The notes under the pieces were generated by a model. That model worked only from the letters and a program-made list of their open reading frames with translations. It did not search any database and had not been told where the DNA came from. Positions 15,957 to 25,075 of a stretch of 64,000 bases of DNA are shown piece by piece. The stretch's first letter is position 1. Every line of letters starts with the position of its first letter. The stretch covers positions 62,001 through 126,000 of the forward strand of contig NZ_QJJK01000013.1 in the NCBI RefSeq assembly GCF_003201475.1. The letters are read 5' to 3'. A program made the position numbers and the translations under genes. The stretch comes from Chelatococcus asaccharovorans (GTDB lineage Bacteria > Pseudomonadota > Alphaproteobacteria > Rhizobiales > Beijerinckiaceae).

Positions 15957-17558
15957 ATGGACGCAGCCGTTCTGATTGTAGGAGCAGGCCCGGTCGGGCT
16001 CACATTGGCCGCCGAGCTGGCGCGTCATGGGGTCGGCGCGCGCATCATCGACAAGCAGTCGGCGCCTTCGACATTCTGCCGCGCGATCGGCGTCACGCCG
16101 CGCTCGCTCGAAATGTTCGAGGACATGGGCGTGGCGCGCGAAATGGTCGACGCCGGGCTATGGCTCGATGGCGTCAGGATGGTCTTGCCGGGGCAGCCGG
16201 CCCGTGACATGACGCGCGACCTCTCCGACCTCCCCTATGGGGCACTCGGCGTGCCGCAATATGAGACCGAACGGGTGCTGACGGACCATTTGGCCCGGTT
16301 CGGGATCGTGCCCGAACGCGGGGTCGCGCTCGCGGGGCTGGCGCAGGTCGACAACGCCGTGCAGGTGGAACTTGACGGCCCGCACGGCAGAGAAGCAGCC
16401 TCCTTCCGCTTCGTCGTCGGATGCGATGGGGCGCATAGCGCCGTCCGCAAGGCGCTCGACATCCCCTTCGAGGGTGAGGCCTGGCCCTTCGAGTTCATGC
16501 TGGGCGACGTGTCGATCGCCTGGGATGTGCCGCGCGGGATGGCCGTCTTCGCGGTGCACCCGGTGGACGATGCGCCGCCGGACCTCTTCGTCGCCGTGCC
16601 CTTGCCGGAACGCGGGCGGTACCGCGTTTCTGCCATGGCGCCGGCGCATTTGACGGCATCTGCTGACGTCGGGACCGACCATGGCATCCAGGCCGACCGG
16701 GCCGGAGCGAGCCTCGCGGACCTGCAGGAGGTGGCCGATCGGCTGCTGCCGGAGCGCGTGGTGCTCGATGATCTGCGCTGGTCCTCGCTCTTCCGCATTT
16801 CCATGCGGCTGGCCGCGCACTACGGGCAAGGCAACGTCTTCATTGCCGGCGATGCCTGCCATATCCACCCGCCGACGGGTGGCCAGGGCATGAATACCGG
16901 CGTGCAGGACGCCTACAACCTTGCGTGGAAGCTGGCCCTCGTGGTGAAGGGCGACGCGGACCCGCGCCTGCTCGACAGCTATGAGAGCGAGCGGCGGCCT
17001 GTGGCGGCGGAGGTCATCGCACGCACCACCGAGGAGAGCCTGAATTTCGGCAAGCGCGGCACCGGCGACCGCCTCGCCGATACCCAGCTCCTGGTGAGCT
17101 ATCGCGGCGGACCGTTGTCACCCGCCACCGTCACCGCTGACAGTCTGTCGCCGGGCGACCGGATGCCCGATATTCAGGGGCTACGGCGCAAGGGGCTGGG
17201 CTTTCCCTTCCGCCTGTTCGACGTCTTGAAAGGGACGGGCTTCGTCCTGCTCTTGCCCGCGGGCGAGAGGCTGGCTGCCGCCGAGACCCTGGCGGCCGAC
17301 CTTCATCGGCGCTGGCCGGGCCAGGTGCGCGTCGCCGCGGTGACGTCAGCGGGCGCGATGCAGGAGGAACCGCCGCGCGTCGAAGTGCTGATCGACGCCG
17401 CCGGCGCGTTCGCGGGGACGTTCGGCGACGCCCAGGCATGGCTCGTGCGGCCGGACAATTACCTGGGCTGGTGCGGTCCCGTCGAAACCATATCGGCGGC
17501 CCTGCCCCGCTATCTCGAGGATGTCATCACCTTGAAGCCGGCCGGGTCGCCGCCGTAA
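15957..17558 (+). CDS. FAD-dependent aromatic-type monooxygenase (PheA/TfdB/MhpA family)
   Basis: Group A flavoprotein monooxygenases hydroxylate aromatic substrates with NAD(P)H and O2. The 533 residues show the FAD motif VGAGPVGLTLAAELARHG (6-23), the DG motif VVGCDGAHSAVRKAL (about 157-171) and the GD motif IAGDACHIHPPTGGQGMNTG (about 300-319). The C-terminal thioredoxin-like domain usual in TfdB/MhpA follows. GGGAGGATCACC precedes the ATG. It is a single gene, divergent from the sugar importer and convergent with the nickel/peptide-type importer, so context gives no substrate. Class is firm; the aromatic substrate is unknown. Confidence 0.9.
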   Translation: MDAAVLIVGAGPVGLTLAAELARHGVGARIIDKQSAPSTFCRAIGVTPRSLEMFEDMGVAREMVDAGLWLDGVRMVLPGQPARDMTRDLSDLPYGALGVPQYETERVLTDHLARFGIVPERGVALAGLAQVDNAVQVELDGPHGREAASFRFVVGCDGAHSAVRKALDIPFEGEAWPFEFMLGDVSIAWDVPRGMAVFAVHPVDDAPPDLFVAVPLPERGRYRVSAMAPAHLTASADVGTDHGIQADRAGASLADLQEVADRLLPERVVLDDLRWSSLFRISMRLAAHYGQGNVFIAGDACHIHPPTGGQGMNTGVQDAYNLAWKLALVVKGDADPRLLDSYESERRPVAAEVIARTTEESLNFGKRGTGDRLADTQLLVSYRGGPLSPATVTADSLSPGDRMPDIQGLRRKGLGFPFRLFDVLKGTGFVLLLPAGERLAAAETLAADLHRRWPGQVRVAAVTSAGAMQEEPPRVEVLIDAAGAFAGTFGDAQAWLVRPDNYLGWCGPVETISAALPRYLEDVITLKPAGSPP

Positions 17559-17608
17559 GGCACCACGGACGTGCTCGAGGCGCAAACGCCTATTCGGCGA
17601 AGCCGAGG

Positions 17609-19045
17609 TCAAGCATCGCCGCCGCCTGCCAAGGGCAGGTCCGATCCGATGCGAATGACACGCGACGCCACGCGCTCGGCGAGTGCGATTTCATGGGTCA
17701 CGATCAGCAAGGCGAGGCCCCGGTTGCGAACGGCGTCGATGAGGATTGCGACGACGTCCTGCTGACTGACCGGATCGAGTCGCGACGTCGCCTCGTCGGC
17801 GAACAGAAACACGGGGTCGAGCAGGAGCGCGCGCAGGATGGCAAAGCGCTGAAGCTCGCCACCCGACACTTCGCCGGGGCGGCGGTCGAGGAGCACCGGC
17901 GCCAAGGCCAGGCGCTCCATGGCTTCTTCCGCTTGCCGCCACGGCAAGCGATGCAGCTTGAGCAGATGCTCCAGTCCGCGGCGCAAGGTCTGGTGGGGTG
18001 CGAAGGCCGCCGGCGGATCCTGATAGAGTTTCTGGAAGCGCTGCGGCGCCACGCCCCGGCTTCGCTCGACACCCCCCGCATCCGGTGCGGCGAGACCGAG
18101 CAGGAGATTGCCGATCGTCGTCTTGCCGCATCCGCTCGGCCCCGTGATGGCGATGACCTCGCCGCGTCGGACACTGATGTCGAGGCCGGAGAAGAGTTCC
18201 CTGCCGCCGAAGCTCTTTGCAAGCTTGTGCCCCTGGACCACTACATCGGTGGGCGCCGGCAAGGAGGGCGCCCGCCAATGGCTCGGATCCGCCGCAATCA
18301 GGGCGCGCGCGTAGTCATGGCGCGGGCGCTCGAGCACCTCCGCCGCGGGCCCGAATTCGACCAGCCTGCCATCCAGCATGACGCCGATCATGCCGCCCAG
18401 GGCCTTGGCGACGGCGATATCATGCGTGATCGTTAGAAGCAGTCGCCCCTGCTCGACCTCCCGTCGCAGACGGGCCACGACACCGTCGCGCAGGACCGCG
18501 TCCAGCCCTTTGGTCGGCTCGTCGGCAATCAGCAGCCCGGCGCCGGCCGCATGCGCGATGGCAATCGCCGCACGCTGGCACATCCCGCCCGAAAGCGCGA
18601 ACGGATAAGCGTCCGCCCGATCCGCAAGGCCGACCTCGGCCAGGTCCGAGAGGCCCCGTCTACGGGCTTCCGCTGGTCTGGCGCCGTGAAGATGCCGGTG
18701 GACTTCCATGACCTGAGCGCCGATCCGCATCGTCGGGTCGAGGGCGAGCCACGGCTCCTGGGGAAGGAGCGCGATGGTACGGCCCCAGCGCGTATCCGGC
18801 CGATCGTCTGCGGCGAACAGATCGGCTCCGTCGAGATGGATGGCACCGCTCGCGGTGAGCCCCGGCGGCAGGCTCCCCATGATGGCATGGGCGACCAGCG
18901 ATTTTCCCGAGCCGCTGGCGCCAAGCAGCGTCATCGGCCGTCCCTGTGACAGGGTGAACGAGACGTCGTCAACGATGGTCGTGGTTCCGGCAGCAACACT
19001 GAGGCCGGAAACGACGAGACCTCGCGCGCCCAAGGGAGCGTTCAT
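17609..19045 (-). CDS. Fused ABC ATPase (DppD-DppF / NikD-NikE type)
   Basis: This is a single 478-residue cytoplasmic protein with two nucleotide-binding domains. The N-terminal half has Walker A GASGSGKS and signature ALSGGMCQRAAIAIAHA. The C-terminal half has GPSGCGKTT and VSGGELQRFAILRALLLDP with Walker B VFLFADEATSRLD. Each half is close to NikD/NikE length, so there is little linker. In most peptide/nickel importers the two ATPases are separate genes. It overlaps the preceding permease gene by 4 bases. Confidence 0.92.
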   Translation of the reverse strand: MNAPLGARGLVVSGLSVAAGTTTIVDDVSFTLSQGRPMTLLGASGSGKSLVAHAIMGSLPPGLTASGAIHLDGADLFAADDRPDTRWGRTIALLPQEPWLALDPTMRIGAQVMEVHRHLHGARPAEARRRGLSDLAEVGLADRADAYPFALSGGMCQRAAIAIAHAAGAGLLIADEPTKGLDAVLRDGVVARLRREVEQGRLLLTITHDIAVAKALGGMIGVMLDGRLVEFGPAAEVLERPRHDYARALIAADPSHWRAPSLPAPTDVVVQGHKLAKSFGGRELFSGLDISVRRGEVIAITGPSGCGKTTIGNLLLGLAAPDAGGVERSRGVAPQRFQKLYQDPPAAFAPHQTLRRGLEHLLKLHRLPWRQAEEAMERLALAPVLLDRRPGEVSGGELQRFAILRALLLDPVFLFADEATSRLDPVSQQDVVAILIDAVRNRGLALLIVTHEIALAERVASRVIRIGSDLPLAGGGDA

Positions 19046-19869
19046 CGCACCTCACCCCGAGCCGTCAGTTGCAGGCCGAGCACCAGCAGGACGATCAACA
19101 AGGCCGGCATCAGGACGTGAAACGGAGCTTCGTCATAGTAAGGCAGAAGCTCGACGATCATGGCGCCGAGTTCCGGAGTGGGCGGCTGCAGGCCCACGCT
19201 GATTGCGCTCAGCGTGGAGATCGCAATGATTGCGGTTGCCATCCCGAAGGCCGTGAGCGTCATGAGGATCGGGCGGATTTCGGGCAGCACGTAGCACCGC
19301 AGGATATAGCCACTGCCGAATCCGAGCAGGCGAGCAGCCTCGATATGCGGCTGCTTCAGCACGGTCGCGGCAGTCGCCCGCGTCATGCGGTAGAACTCGA
19401 TCCACAAGGTCAGGGCAAGGCCGAGATAGAGGGGCCCGAAGGTGCCGGGCGCGAAGGCGAGCAGGATGAGCACCAGCAGCAGCCCGGGCAAAGCCAAGAG
19501 GACGGTGGCGACAAAGTCCAGCACGCGCTCCAGGACGCCTCCCCGCCACGCGGCCAGAAGGCCGAAAAGGACGCCGGGAACGGCGGCGGTGACCACGGTG
19601 AGAAGCGCCATGCCAAAGGAAAGACGCGCGCCATGGGCAAGGCGGACGAGCATGCTGCGACCGTAGTGGTCGGCCCCCAGGAGATAGTCGCGTCCCGGCT
19701 GCGCGAGGCTCGCGGCGAAATTCTGCGCCGCCGGGTCGTGGCCGAGAAGGACCGGGCCGAGGAGGGAAAACAGCGCAAGCAAGGCCAACAGGCCAAGGCC
19801 GAAGGCGCGCGACGGCGTGAGCCAGTGCTGGCGAGCGACGGGAATGAGAGTGACGTCGGAGAGGGTCAT
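19042..19869 (-). CDS. ABC importer permease, DppC/NikC type
   Basis: This 275-residue inner-membrane protein has an N-terminal OppC-type segment (LLGHDPAAQNFAASLAQPGRD, trimmed by the membrane domain) and about six helices. The ATG at 19869 overlaps the stop of the DppB-type gene (ATGA). The open frame upstream to 20307 lies inside that gene and is rejected. Length matches NikC (about 277). Confidence 0.9.
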   Translation of the reverse strand: MTLSDVTLIPVARQHWLTPSRAFGLGLLALLALFSLLGPVLLGHDPAAQNFAASLAQPGRDYLLGADHYGRSMLVRLAHGARLSFGMALLTVVTAAVPGVLFGLLAAWRGGVLERVLDFVATVLLALPGLLLVLILLAFAPGTFGPLYLGLALTLWIEFYRMTRATAATVLKQPHIEAARLLGFGSGYILRCYVLPEIRPILMTLTAFGMATAIIAISTLSAISVGLQPPTPELGAMIVELLPYYDEAPFHVLMPALLIVLLVLGLQLTARGEVR

Positions 19870-20801
19870 GCGCGCTTCGGTCGTGGATCGAGCCAGTGGC
19901 AGATCAGGTCGACGGCGGCGGTGATCACCACGAACAGGAGGCCCATCACGAGCGCCGTTCCCTGCACCATGGGCACATCGCGGGCAATGACGGCATGGAC
20001 CAGGGCGTGCCCGATCCCGGGAATGCCGAACAGGGTCTCGACCACGACGACACCTTCGATCAGGTAGATGGCCTGCAGCCCGAGATAGGCGATGACCGGA
20101 ATGGCTGCGTTGCGCAGAACATGCCGCCTGACCACCACGGCCGGGGGCAGGCCTTTCAGGCGCGCGAAGGTAAAATACGGCGCGCGCATGACGCCGGCCA
20201 CCGAATCCCGCGTCACCCGGCTCGAGATCGCCGCGAGGCCAAGCGCCAGCGTCAGCGCCGGCAGCGCCAGATCCCGCCAGGTGCCGTAGCCGGCCGGCGG
20301 AAACCATCCGAGATTCATAGCGAACAGGAGGATGAGCAGCAGGCCGAGCACAAAGGGAGGCAACGAGCGCAGGATCACCGCACCGCCGAGCGAGACACGG
20401 TCGGCAAAGCCGCCGGAACGAAGTCCCGCCGCAAGTCCCACCGCGGGGCCGATCAGAATCGTGAGGACCAGCGCTGAACCCGCGAGCCAGAGCGTCGCAC
20501 CGAGCTGGATGCGCAGCTCCTTCGTGATCGGCAAGCCGGTGACCACCGAATGGCCGAGGTCGAGGCGTAGGAGCTGGCCAAGCGAGCCGCCGAGCTGCAC
20601 CAGCAGCGGGCGGTCGAGGCCAAGCTCGCGCCGGACGTTTTCGGCCGCTTCGGTAATATTGGCATCCGGTCCATAGCGGCCGGCGGCAATCCGCATCGCC
20701 GCGTCACCCGGCAAGGCCCTGACCAGCACGAAACAGAGGACACCGACGACGAGAATGACCAGACCGGCTTGCAACACACGGGGAAGAAGAAGCCGTCCCA
20801 T
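19866..20801 (-). CDS. ABC importer permease, DppB/NikB type
   Basis: This 311-residue inner-membrane protein begins with the DppB-type N-terminal segment (QAGLVILVVGVLCFVLVRAL) and has six helices. The conserved C-terminal IEGVVVVETLFGIPGIGHAL is present. It lies 3 bases after the binding-protein stop. Size fits NikB (about 314). Confidence 0.92.
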   Translation of the reverse strand: MGRLLLPRVLQAGLVILVVGVLCFVLVRALPGDAAMRIAAGRYGPDANITEAAENVRRELGLDRPLLVQLGGSLGQLLRLDLGHSVVTGLPITKELRIQLGATLWLAGSALVLTILIGPAVGLAAGLRSGGFADRVSLGGAVILRSLPPFVLGLLLILLFAMNLGWFPPAGYGTWRDLALPALTLALGLAAISSRVTRDSVAGVMRAPYFTFARLKGLPPAVVVRRHVLRNAAIPVIAYLGLQAIYLIEGVVVVETLFGIPGIGHALVHAVIARDVPMVQGTALVMGLLFVVITAAVDLICHWLDPRPKRA

Positions 20802-20804
20802 CCC

Positions 20805-22322
20805 TCACTGTGCCCAGCGGATCGAGGCGAGGCCGTAGTTCACTTCGAGGGGGTCGATGCGAACGCCGGCAATGCGCTTGTTCGAGACGATGGCGAGTTC
20901 AGACCAGGTCACCGGAATGCTCGGCAGTTCACTCTGCAGGATCTCCACGGCGCGCTTTTGCATGGGCGCACGTTTTTCCGGATCCGTTGTCACCGCCATC
21001 TGCTCGACCAGCGCATTCAGTTCGTTATTCGACCAACCGGTTGCGCCCCAATCGCTGCCGCCGGATTTGTAGTCATCGCGCAGGGTCCCGATGGCGTCCG
21101 GCACGATCGAATAAAGCCGCGAAACAAGCCCCATTTCGAGGCTACCATCCTTGTGGCCGGCTGGGATTTCGGAGCTGTTGCCGACGGAGACCTTCGCTTC
21201 GATGCCAGCCTCGCGCAACTGCGCCTGGATCGCCGTCGCGATCGGCGGCAGTTCCGGCCAGCTCGCGTAGGTCAGCAGCTTGAAGGAAAAGCGCTGGCCG
21301 TCTTTCTGCAGAACGCCATCCGGTCCCGGCGTCCATCCGGCTTCCGCCAACAGAGCCTTCGCGGCAGGAAGATCGCGTGTGAGCGGCGGCAGATCAGGCA
21401 CGTACCATCCGGCCAGTGCTTTCGGGAAAAGCTGCGTCGCCGCGAGATCCGGATTGCGCAGAATGACCTTGGATATTCCCTCGCGGTCGAGCGCATTGCT
21501 GATAGCGCGGCGGACACGCACATCGCTGAAGAAGGGCGACGCGGCATTGACCTTGAGAAGCCGTGTGCGGGGGATGGTCGCGATCTTCACGTCGAGCTTC
21601 GGATTGCGCTTCAGCCGATCGACGGAGACGGGCAGCATCGAGAAGACGAGATCCGCCTCCCCGCTTTCGGCCATGAGGGCGCGCGTCTCGCCTTGGCCGA
21701 CAGCCTGATAGTCGACCTCGGCGATCGCCGGTTTCTCGCCGGTCCATTGCGAGGACGCTTCCAGCTGCATATTCAGGGGCGGCGTCAGGCTCTTCACCCG
21801 ATACGGGCCCGAGCCGACGATGTGCTCGACCTTGCCGGATTGGCCGAAGGACGACGGGGCCAACACGATCGTCGTGAAATTCACCAGATAGGCCGGAAGC
21901 GCCGCAAAAGGCTTCGACAGTTTCACCACCACCGCATCGCCGTCTGCCTCGACGGCGGCGACCGGCACCTGGCTGAAGACACCCGTGCCTTCATGGACCC
22001 TGCGCAGGGCGTCCGCGACGATCGAAGGCGTCACCGGGTTCCCGTCGTGGAACGTCGCGCCCTTCCGCAGGACAAAGCGCCACGTGAGGCCGTCCTCGCT
22101 CGACGACCAGGACGATGCCAGACCACCGATAAGCTTGCCCGCGGGATCGACGGAGACGAGCGTCTCCGCCACCTGCATCCGACTGAAGACATAGCCCGAC
22201 TGGGCCGGGTCGATACCCGCGATCTCCCAAGGGCCGACGACCTTGAGCGGCCTTGCCTGTACCGCTGTCGCCGTCACCGCTAACGTCGCGAGGGCGCAGA
22301 TCACCCCAGATTTCAGGACCAT
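20805..22322 (-). CDS. Substrate-binding protein, family 5 (NikA/CntA/peptide type)
   Basis: The periplasmic receptor of the preceding importer is about 505 residues. It has a Sec signal peptide (MVLKSGVICALATLAVTATA) when started at the ATG at 22322; the open frame goes up to 22382. Family-5 features include VAETLVSVDPAGKLIGGLAS, GLTWRFVLRKGATFHDGNPV and GSGPYRVKSL. The whole locus matches NikABCDE or CntABCDF in gene order and protein sizes, so a nickel/opine-metallophore or short-peptide ligand are all possible. No regulator (NikR, Fur box) was recognised near it. Confidence 0.9.
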   Translation of the reverse strand: MVLKSGVICALATLAVTATAVQARPLKVVGPWEIAGIDPAQSGYVFSRMQVAETLVSVDPAGKLIGGLASSWSSSEDGLTWRFVLRKGATFHDGNPVTPSIVADALRRVHEGTGVFSQVPVAAVEADGDAVVVKLSKPFAALPAYLVNFTTIVLAPSSFGQSGKVEHIVGSGPYRVKSLTPPLNMQLEASSQWTGEKPAIAEVDYQAVGQGETRALMAESGEADLVFSMLPVSVDRLKRNPKLDVKIATIPRTRLLKVNAASPFFSDVRVRRAISNALDREGISKVILRNPDLAATQLFPKALAGWYVPDLPPLTRDLPAAKALLAEAGWTPGPDGVLQKDGQRFSFKLLTYASWPELPPIATAIQAQLREAGIEAKVSVGNSSEIPAGHKDGSLEMGLVSRLYSIVPDAIGTLRDDYKSGGSDWGATGWSNNELNALVEQMAVTTDPEKRAPMQKRAVEILQSELPSIPVTWSELAIVSNKRIAGVRIDPLEVNYGLASIRWAQ

Positions 22323-22806
22323 TGGCCGCTTCCCATATGCAATGTTATAGAGTTGCATATCCAGATTGGAGCTCGGCCGCAAGCATTCCCTCCGCGCAAT
22401 CGCAGTCGGATGGGTTCAAGTCGACCACGGCCTGGTGAGACCTTACGCAAGGCTGCTCTATGTGAATGAGGTATAAACCTCGCCGGCGAGCGCTTTAGGC
22501 CGAACAGCATCAAAGGATCTCGCGAAGCCTAACTCAGCCCGAGACCTCAAATATAAGAATTCTATCCGTATATTAAGGCATTATTTCCCATGACAGCCCT
22601 TGGCGATAGGAAAGAAAGGGCCTTCCCGTCGGCTCCTGCCGCACCTGTCGGCGCTGGCCGAGCCGCCTGAAGATGACCCAGGTCTTTCGCTGTCAAACCA
22701 TCGCCGTCACAGGATCGATCCAACGCGCTTCCGGACATGTCGGAAGCCTAACGCCACCATCGAATGGGCTTACACCAGAAACACATCCGATGGTGGCCGA
22801 GGTCCC
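22323..22806. other. Intergenic region with two stem-loops
   Basis: No gene is supported. GCTTCCG...CGGAAGC (22727-22747, 7-base loop) and CCACCATCG...CGATGGTGG (22754-22796) are two clear inverted repeats directly after the stop of the OxlT-like gene (22807, minus strand). They probably end that transcript. The remainder (22323-22725) is the leader of the NikA-like gene, AT-rich around 22540-22590 as expected for a promoter. Confidence 0.4.
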
Positions 22807-24456
22807 TCAGCGGAAGAGTGCGAGGGATTTCGTCAGCGTGATCCACACGCCCCAGGCGAGAGGCAGGCCGACCACGGCCCAGGCGAGCAGCGCCGGCCCG
22901 GAGAGCCCGCCCTTGCCGATGCCATAGGAGCCGTACTGGGCCGCCGCGCTTGTGCTCTTGGCCTGCAGGGCGGCGACCTCAGCGTCCTTCATGAACCATT
23001 TCGCCGCCACCGGCCGCACCAGCAGGTTGGCGATGAAGCCTGCCACCAGCATGCCGGCGAGGATATACATGGTCCGGTCGTAGACCTGCGCGCGCGGCAC
23101 CCCCGCGCTGATCTGCGCCTCGCGGATGTAGTTGACGACCACCGGCCCGACGATACCCGCCGTCGACCACGCGGTCAGCAGGCGACCATGGATCGCGCCG
23201 ACGAACTGCGTGCCGAACATGTCGGCCAAATAGGCCGGCACCGTCGCAAATCCGCCGCCGTACATCGACAGGATGATGCAGAAGAAGGCGACGAACAGCG
23301 CCAGCGAGCCGATGCTGGCGGCCCAGGGCGACAGACCGTAAAGCACGATGCCGAGCCCGAAGAAGGTGCTAAAGGTCAGCTTGCGCCCGAGCTTGTCCGA
23401 CATCGAGGCCCAGAAGAACCGTCCGCCGATGTTGAACAGGGAGAGCAGCCCGACGAAGGCAGCGGCGATCGTCGCCACCAGCTGCCGCTGTTCGGGATCC
23501 AGCGCAGCGAAGGCGATCTCCGGCCTGCCGATCAGCTTGCCGGCGAAAATCTCCTGCAGCATCGGCGAGGCCATGCCGAGCACGCCGATACCCGCCGAGA
23601 CGTTGAGGCAGAGCACCGCCCAGATCAGCCAGAACTGCGGCGTCTTGTGCGCATTCTCCAGAGCGACATGGCCCGAGGTGATCATGGCGTTCTGCGTCGC
23701 AGGCGGGGTCCAGCCCTCCGGGCGCCAGTTCGCGGGCGGGATGCGGTAGCCGAAGGCGCCCGCCATCATGAATGCGAAATAGATCCCGGCCATGACCACG
23801 AAGGTCTGCCAGACGCCGACCGAGGTCGGGGTCTTGAAATAGTTCATCAGGATGTCGGCGAGCGGCGAGCCGATCATTGCGCCGCCGCCGAAGCCCATGA
23901 TCGCCATGCCGGTCGCCATGCCGCGCCGGTCCGGGAACCATTTGATCAAGGTCGAGACCGGCGAGATATAGCCGATGCCGAGACCGATGCCACCGATGAC
24001 GCCGGAGCCGACCCAGAGCATCCAGAGCTGATGGATGTAGACACCAAGCGCCGAGATCAGCAAGCCGCCGCACCAACATAAAGCCGAAACGAAGCCGGCG
24101 CGGCGCGGACCGACGCGCTCGAGCCAGCCGCCCCAGATCGCAGCCGAGGAGCCCAGCAGCACGAAGAACAGCGTGAACATCCAGCCGAGATCGGCGACCT
24201 TCCAGTCGCAGCTCGTGGTGAAGAGCGCACCGAGCGTGCCCATATCCGGGCAGGCAACCGGCTTGCCGATGCCGATAGCCTGGCTCAGCGGCAGCCAGAA
24301 CACACTGAAACCATAGGCCATGCCGATGCAGAGATGGATGCACAAGGCAGCGGGAGGGACCAGCCAGCGGTTGAAGCCCGCATTGGCGACAATCCGTTCC
24401 CGGTCGAACAGCCCCTGAACCTCGCCACTGCCTGGAGCAAAAGCACTGTCGGTCAT
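22807..24456 (-). CDS. Major facilitator superfamily transporter, oxalate/formate antiporter (OxlT) type
   Basis: This 549-residue inner-membrane carrier has 12 or more helices. Visible MFS features include VGPRRAGFVSALCWCGGL, the central GFGGGAMIGSPLADILMNYF and a periplasmic insert with the SCDWKVADLGWMFTLFF segment typical of OFA-family members. The C terminus has an extra helix (LSGPALLAWAVVGLPLAWGV). GGGAGGG precedes the ATG. It is the last gene of an operon with NAD-formate dehydrogenase and an HPP protein, which supports transport of formate, oxalate or another small carboxylate. Oxalyl-CoA decarboxylase genes are not in the window. Confidence 0.88.
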   Translation of the reverse strand: MTDSAFAPGSGEVQGLFDRERIVANAGFNRWLVPPAALCIHLCIGMAYGFSVFWLPLSQAIGIGKPVACPDMGTLGALFTTSCDWKVADLGWMFTLFFVLLGSSAAIWGGWLERVGPRRAGFVSALCWCGGLLISALGVYIHQLWMLWVGSGVIGGIGLGIGYISPVSTLIKWFPDRRGMATGMAIMGFGGGAMIGSPLADILMNYFKTPTSVGVWQTFVVMAGIYFAFMMAGAFGYRIPPANWRPEGWTPPATQNAMITSGHVALENAHKTPQFWLIWAVLCLNVSAGIGVLGMASPMLQEIFAGKLIGRPEIAFAALDPEQRQLVATIAAAFVGLLSLFNIGGRFFWASMSDKLGRKLTFSTFFGLGIVLYGLSPWAASIGSLALFVAFFCIILSMYGGGFATVPAYLADMFGTQFVGAIHGRLLTAWSTAGIVGPVVVNYIREAQISAGVPRAQVYDRTMYILAGMLVAGFIANLLVRPVAAKWFMKDAEVAALQAKSTSAAAQYGSYGIGKGGLSGPALLAWAVVGLPLAWGVWITLTKSLALFR

Positions 24457-24480
24457 GAAAATCCCTCCCGGATAGACTTG

Positions 24481-25008
24481 CTATGATGTTGGGTAGATCT
24501 TGCCGGACACGGCCCGGTGGTAGGCGACGCCGATCAACACGATCGCAAGGGTTCCGACGAGCACAGGCACGGCCAGGAAGCTCCAGGAGGCCGAAGCGAG
24601 GATGACGACGATTGGATCACCACCAGCCGGGGGATGGACGGTTTTCGTCAGGATCATGCCGGCGATGGCGAGCGCGACGCCGAGCGCGAAGCCCAGAGGC
24701 GTGGCGCCGACGAGCATCCATGCGATGAGGCCGGCGGTGGTCGCGACAAGGTGGCCTCCGATGACGTTGCGCGGTTGCGCCAGAGGGCTTTGCGGCAAGG
24801 CGAAGACGAGCACGCAGCTTGCCCCGAATGGTGCAATCAGAAGCGGGGCCTCGGCCTTCGCGCTGAGCCAGGCGAGCAGGAAGACCGTCACGAAGCCACC
24901 GCCGGCAGACACCAGGGCCTCGAGAAGGTTCTTCGGCGAAAACACGGCGCGCAGGCGCCCGGCTCCGGGCCCAGGACCGGACGTTTCGGCCGTTTCATGC
25001 GAGGACAT
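24481..25008 (-). CDS. HPP-family membrane protein
   Basis: This small inner-membrane protein of about 175 residues has four to five helices and the family-defining HPP motif in TKTVHPPAGGDP. Some HPP proteins have been linked to nitrite or anion transport; the general function is not established. It is encoded between formate dehydrogenase and the OxlT-like carrier, so it may assist anion exchange. A start at 25023 is also possible; GAGGGG favours 25008. Confidence 0.85.
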   Translation of the reverse strand: MSSHETAETSGPGPGAGRLRAVFSPKNLLEALVSAGGGFVTVFLLAWLSAKAEAPLLIAPFGASCVLVFALPQSPLAQPRNVIGGHLVATTAGLIAWMLVGATPLGFALGVALAIAGMILTKTVHPPAGGDPIVVILASASWSFLAVPVLVGTLAIVLIGVAYHRAVSGKIYPTS

Positions 25009-25075
25009 CCCATCGCCCCTCATCGATCAGGGAGACGAAAGCGCCACCGCGGAAGCGGCGGCGCCATGGTGAGGG

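Noticed and set aside
22600-24081. 493-residue plus-strand open frame
   Set aside because: Antisense to the OxlT-like carrier; no domain.
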